64,000 nucleotides of DNA from Parelaphostrongylus tenuis (Eukaryota > Nematoda > Chromadorea > Rhabditida > Metastrongylidae), in assembly GCA_019055375.1 (NCBI GenBank), contig JAHQIW010001971.1:1-64000 (forward strand), written 5' to 3'. Shown here one piece after another: positions 61,001-64,000 of this stretch; positions within the stretch are counted from its first letter, which is position 1, and each line of letters opens with the position of its first letter. Under the pieces are notes generated by a model, which did not search any database, was not told the DNA's origin, and saw nothing but the letters and a program-made list of their open reading frames with translations. The position numbers and the translations under genes were made by a program.

Positions 61001-62070
61001 TGACGTCGTACCTTATTCTTCTTGCTTGAATCAACAGATCTTCTACAGCGGATTGTTGAGCAAGGGTTCTTGCATTGTAGGTACAGATCGTCATTTTAGT
61101 CCGTTTCGATCTTGGCAGCCTAGTTTGGCCCTGAGATTTTAGCAGCCTCTCCGTACTCGTCCTACCTGGCGCTGCCGTACCAGGGGCTCTTTCGGGGTCA
61201 GGGGAATGAGGCCCATATTTGTTACTGTTTTTGGCATTTTTGATACCCAACGTGTAGCTTGCCAGGCTCTAAACGTGGGGGCTGGCTACTCACGAGTAGC
61301 TTGGGTATGTATTCATTGTATATTGAATATGGATATATATTGTACGATAGTTGTAGCTCTGCTATGAAGCGTTGAAAATTAACAAATCTTGCTGATGAAA
61401 TGATAGCTACATGCCAAAAGAATGTGAAGCGACACTAACAATGCGTGTGTGAACCACATTAGCTGATGATTTCATTCAAGAATTGAACAAATGGCAAACA
61501 AAAAGCAAGTGTGTTTTCTCAAGGGGTTTATTGAGATTATTTTTCTTTATACGATGTAACACCATATCCTCTATGTATATGCGCTATCTGCATTGGAATT
61601 GTCCCATCACATCCGTTACCTACATAAGTTTTTATTTTTACTACGCTTGTCTGAAGATTTTCGTCGTCGTAAATGTGTTACAAACTGACCGATTCGATAT
61701 TTTGTAGAGTATTGAGATGAGAGTGTTACGCAACTCAGGCCGTCATCCATAAAGGCGGCGTCTTTTGTGAACTAGGATCTCCACGTGATTTTAGACGAGT
61801 CTGCTGCCCAGTAGATATCATTAGATATTAGAGACATGGTCAACGCGGGCAACGTCAACTAGTACCTCCCCAGCACTGAATGGCATCGTTACCAGGGCTA
61901 TACAGGATCAAGAGCACCATGAATATTCTCAGACCCCAGATATTTCTGCAGATTCTATATCTTCTCGGTATGTTCACTTAAATTGAAAAGCACAACCTCC
62001 GTTGGATTTCTGAATATCACCCCGTATTTCAGCTCCCTGCGGAGGCTGGATAGTATTCATCTGTGCTCTA
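58015..62070 (-). CDS. Candidate upstream exons of the receptor kinase
   Basis: Three minus-strand segments join in phase to each other and to the exon at 57862: 61978-62070 ([20 protein letters not shown]...CAFQFK), 61893-61945 ([17 protein letters not shown]) and 58015-58103 ([29 protein letters not shown]). Acceptors are good (TTCTTACAG, CTGCAG, TTTCAG). Donors are good for the first two (GTGAAC is weaker, GTAACG fair), but the last (ACG/GTCTGG) is poor. The RTE insertion lies in the intron between 61893 and 58103. Cysteine-rich, glycosylated character suits an ectodomain. The 5' end is still missing. Confidence 0.4.
58244..61299 (-). mobile_element. Nearly complete RTE non-LTR retrotransposon
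   Basis: A 3056-bp element flanked by identical 13-bp copies of CTTGGGTATGTAT (58231-58243 and 61300-61312), read as its target-site duplication. It codes for an apurinic-type endonuclease and a reverse transcriptase on the minus strand and ends in GTGATACAG-containing sequence without poly(A), as RTE elements do. A related, older copy at 6452 shares this 3' end. It lies within the probable intron of the receptor kinase in the same orientation. Confidence 0.93.
58255..61250 (-). pseudogene. RTE polyprotein, endonuclease plus reverse transcriptase, broken
   Basis: Frame 1 (59949-61250, 433 residues) holds the endonuclease: [11 protein letters not shown] with Asn at 59, ETRRRH with Glu at 88, VGDFNAKIG with Asp195 and Asn197, [11 protein letters not shown] at 260-270 and GSDHRLLRA with Asp-His at 287-288. 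Frame 2 (58381-60072, 563 residues) holds the reverse transcriptase: [21 protein letters not shown] (motif A), [13 protein letters not shown], and RFADDIVLI with catalytic FADD at 333-336. The two frames overlap by 124 bases; one base is missing near 60056-60062, where AIKK should continue into [13 protein letters not shown] at 58381-58383 precedes about 42 further in-frame codons ending at 58255, and probably was CGA. All catalytic motifs are intact. Confidence 0.93.
61313..61892. other. Intronic sequence, nothing recognised
   Basis: Between the RTE duplication and the candidate kinase exon. T-rich, no repeat matched within the window. Confidence 0.35.
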
Positions 62071-62759
62071 CTGTAAGAAGTAGGATCTTATATACAGCTT
62101 TTCATGCTATTCATAAGATTAGTTGTATTTTTCTGAAGCAGACGAGAACTGTATTAATTAAATTTCTTGCAGAAGTAATAGCTCTTTTTCTATTTAGACT
62201 ATCTTCTAGTTCAAGGATCGGGGTTGACAGCAGAACTTGCATTGGCGAAGATATCATTCCTGCTGACATTCACAAATATACTTACTGCGTAATTTGTTTA
62301 AGATGAACCAACTGATGATCTTGATTGCTACATTTATCAGAACTAATCTTGTTTGAACAGTCAATTAGCAAGTATTCTGTGCGCAGTCATTGTTGAATGA
62401 TCGTACATTGTTTATGAGACATCCTAGTCAACACAGCCGTGGTCCATGTGAACTGGGAAGATACAAGTTATATTACGAAGATATACAACTTTATGGTTAG
62501 CCGACTCGGAAGTAGTAACACACAAATTGTCCATACCACCGAGACGTTAGCTACAACAGAAATGTCGCATTAATGACATGCCACATCGCTCCAGACAGAA
62601 ACTGAACGGGGACCTGCTGTTTTTCAAATTTGAAACATAACTGTTTTTGACTAATTTGTGTAACACTTCTAGAAGCTGTTAGAGACGATACAATTGTTGA
62701 AAAAGGAAAGAAACCAAATTTTCGGTCTGCGTTGTAATGCCAAGTTTCCTTTTAAGTGA

Positions 62760-62990
62760 TAAAAAACTACAATGAAGGCTCCGACTTCAAACAAATCTCC
62801 GAGGTCGTCGTCGATTAATCGCTGTAAGCTTGGAATAGTCGTTGCTGTAAAGATAGCAATCTTCTCTCCGGTTCGAAATGACAGACGAATGCCTATGATG
62901 ACGTCAACGAAACGCTTTAATATACGATTCCAAAACACGTTCGACCAACTCCAATCCTCATTTCACAAGAGAATTAAGCGCCTAACAAGA
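62760..62990 (-). CDS. Candidate exon(s), von Willebrand A-like fold possible
   Basis: Minus strand reads EDWSWSNVFWNRILKRFVDV, IIGIRLSFRTGEKIAIFTAT, TIPSLQRLIDDDLGDLFEVG, then AFI with a GTAGTT donor near 62773. The alternation of a helix ending in VDVII, a turn FRTGE, a strand KIAIFTA and a helix LQRLIDDDL resembles part of a von Willebrand A domain. The metal-site DxSxS would lie upstream and is not seen. By strand and position it could be the N-terminal ectodomain of the kinase at 45.1-57.9 kb, but phase to the exon at 62070 was not established. Confidence 0.3.
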
Positions 62991-63049
62991 CTGCAGGAGA
63001 GCGAAATGAGTGGAAAAAAATGCTGCAGCCCGAGAAGCACTACATAATG

Positions 63050-63350
63050 AGAAAAGGATAAAGCTCTCGGCGTTGATCAGTCCCTGAGGGATGCGCCATG
63101 CATTCGACGTCACTTTTTAATTTGGTTGAGGTGATTGAATGCATATCTGGCCTTTACAATGACTTGCGGTGGCCTCCCGCTGAACCAAGTCAGTGCTGCT
63201 TATTCTCCCAGAGAAGTCTGAGACTGTCTGGTACCAATTCACCGACCCCGAAGGGATGAACGACTTGGTGAGCCATTAGCGCGAGATCGAACCATTGACT
63301 TCGTGTACGACGTAGAGCACCTCTAACCACTGCGCCATATGCGTTCTTAA
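63050..63350 (-). repeat. tRNA-derived SINE, family B, copy 3, with companion
   Basis: Minus strand A box (TGGCGCAGTGGTTAGAGGT) and B box (GGTTCGATC). The companion module with CTCGGCGTTGATCAGTCCCT, GAGGGATGCGCCATGC at 63068-63105 is on the opposite side and inverted relative to copy 1. Confidence 0.8.
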
Positions 63351-63439
63351 CACTACATATGAAATTAAAATATTTATATAAGTGAAAAAGAACTACGACT
63401 AATCTAATCCAATGCTTATAAGTCATTCGCGGTTGGTAC

Positions 63440-63740
63440 GTCAGTAGCTTACCTACCAACCTCAAAAGGGCTTCAAACATTTTCACAAAGTATGTTGAAT
63501 GTCTACAGTGAGATTCAAGAGCTGTTAATTGGAGTCATTGTCTACACATTCACTACCATCTAAAAGAAATCCGCTAGAATAAAATGACGATAACCACAAT
63601 CACGTGCTATCACCAAAAACGTCTCCCCACCCCTACTATGAAGTAGAATTCAGTGTACGGCGTATGGCTCTGATGAAGAGGTCGATACTGTTGAAACGTA
63701 AGTAGGGCACTGACGTACAAAGCTCGAAAAGACTTTGTAG
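63440..63740 (+). repeat. Fold-back arms with hammerhead-like core
   Basis: CTTACCTACCAACCTC, GGGCTTCAAACATTTT, AGTATGTTGAATGT matches the right end of the element at 27820-27890. At 63670-63702 the plus strand has CUGAUGA, AGAGG UCGAUA CUGUU, GAAACGUAAG. Both conserved halves (CUGAUGA, GAAAC) are intact; stem II is weak because of substitutions. Confidence 0.5.
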
Positions 63741-64000
63741 TTTGAAAACGGCCGGCTGGAACGTAATCATTAAAAGCGACTAAAGACCATTCAAACTGGA
63801 AATGAAACTTGAATCCAGCGAATGCTCTGCAGGGTTTTATATTGATGAAAAAACCTTTTTTGTCCAGAGGATTTCTATATCATATCGTAGATATTTTTTT
63901 ATAAGAAATTTATCTTAATACATGGTAAATTAATTTCAATTGACTCAAAAATATGGCTATTGATTGGAGTGCATGGATTTTCGATTCGGGAAGAAACTAG

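Overview
This is nuclear DNA of a nematode, most likely a strongylid parasite of the hookworm group. The firmest evidence is a complete five-exon cuticle collagen gene. The AT-rich background, small introns with TTTCAG-type acceptors, an RTE retrotransposon, mariner relics and tRNA-derived SINEs all fit. Genes are sparse and repeats are dense. Almost every long open frame is either a repeat or a shadow frame.

The first 33 kb hold no gene I can name. They contain decayed RTE copies (6.45-7.4, 23.4-24.3 and 30.4-31.1 kb), Penelope-like (PLE) fragments including GIY-YIG endonuclease tails (10.8-11.1, 12.1-12.3, 14.2-14.6 kb), fold-back elements (15.95-16.55 and 27.55-27.86 kb), SINEs, a mariner tail and a large CATA microsatellite (25.8-26.6 kb). 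Two or three exon-like segments suggest hosts genes that cannot be completed from the sequence alone.

At 33.5-34.4 kb (+) four exons join in phase into an unidentified acidic protein. At 35.83-38.96 kb (+) lies the collagen, whose five exons give exactly 278 codons plus stop. From 45.13 kb upward on the minus strand is a KIN-16-type receptor tyrosine kinase: 15 phase-consistent exons cover a partial ectodomain, a membrane segment and a whole kinase domain, with further candidate exons to about 62-63 kb. Its introns hold a mariner relic, SINEs, fold-back arms and a nearly complete RTE (58244-61299) with a 13-bp target-site duplication. One surplus base in the kinase activation segment breaks the reading frame.

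The most interesting theme is small. Hammerhead-ribozyme cores (CUGANGA, a short hairpin, GAAAC, often a GUC cleavage triplet and a matching stem I) recur on both strands across the window. Some sit in the arms of fold-back elements, some in repeats that flank PLE GIY-YIG remnants and look like pseudo-LTRs. This suggests at least two families of ribozyme-bearing retroelements.
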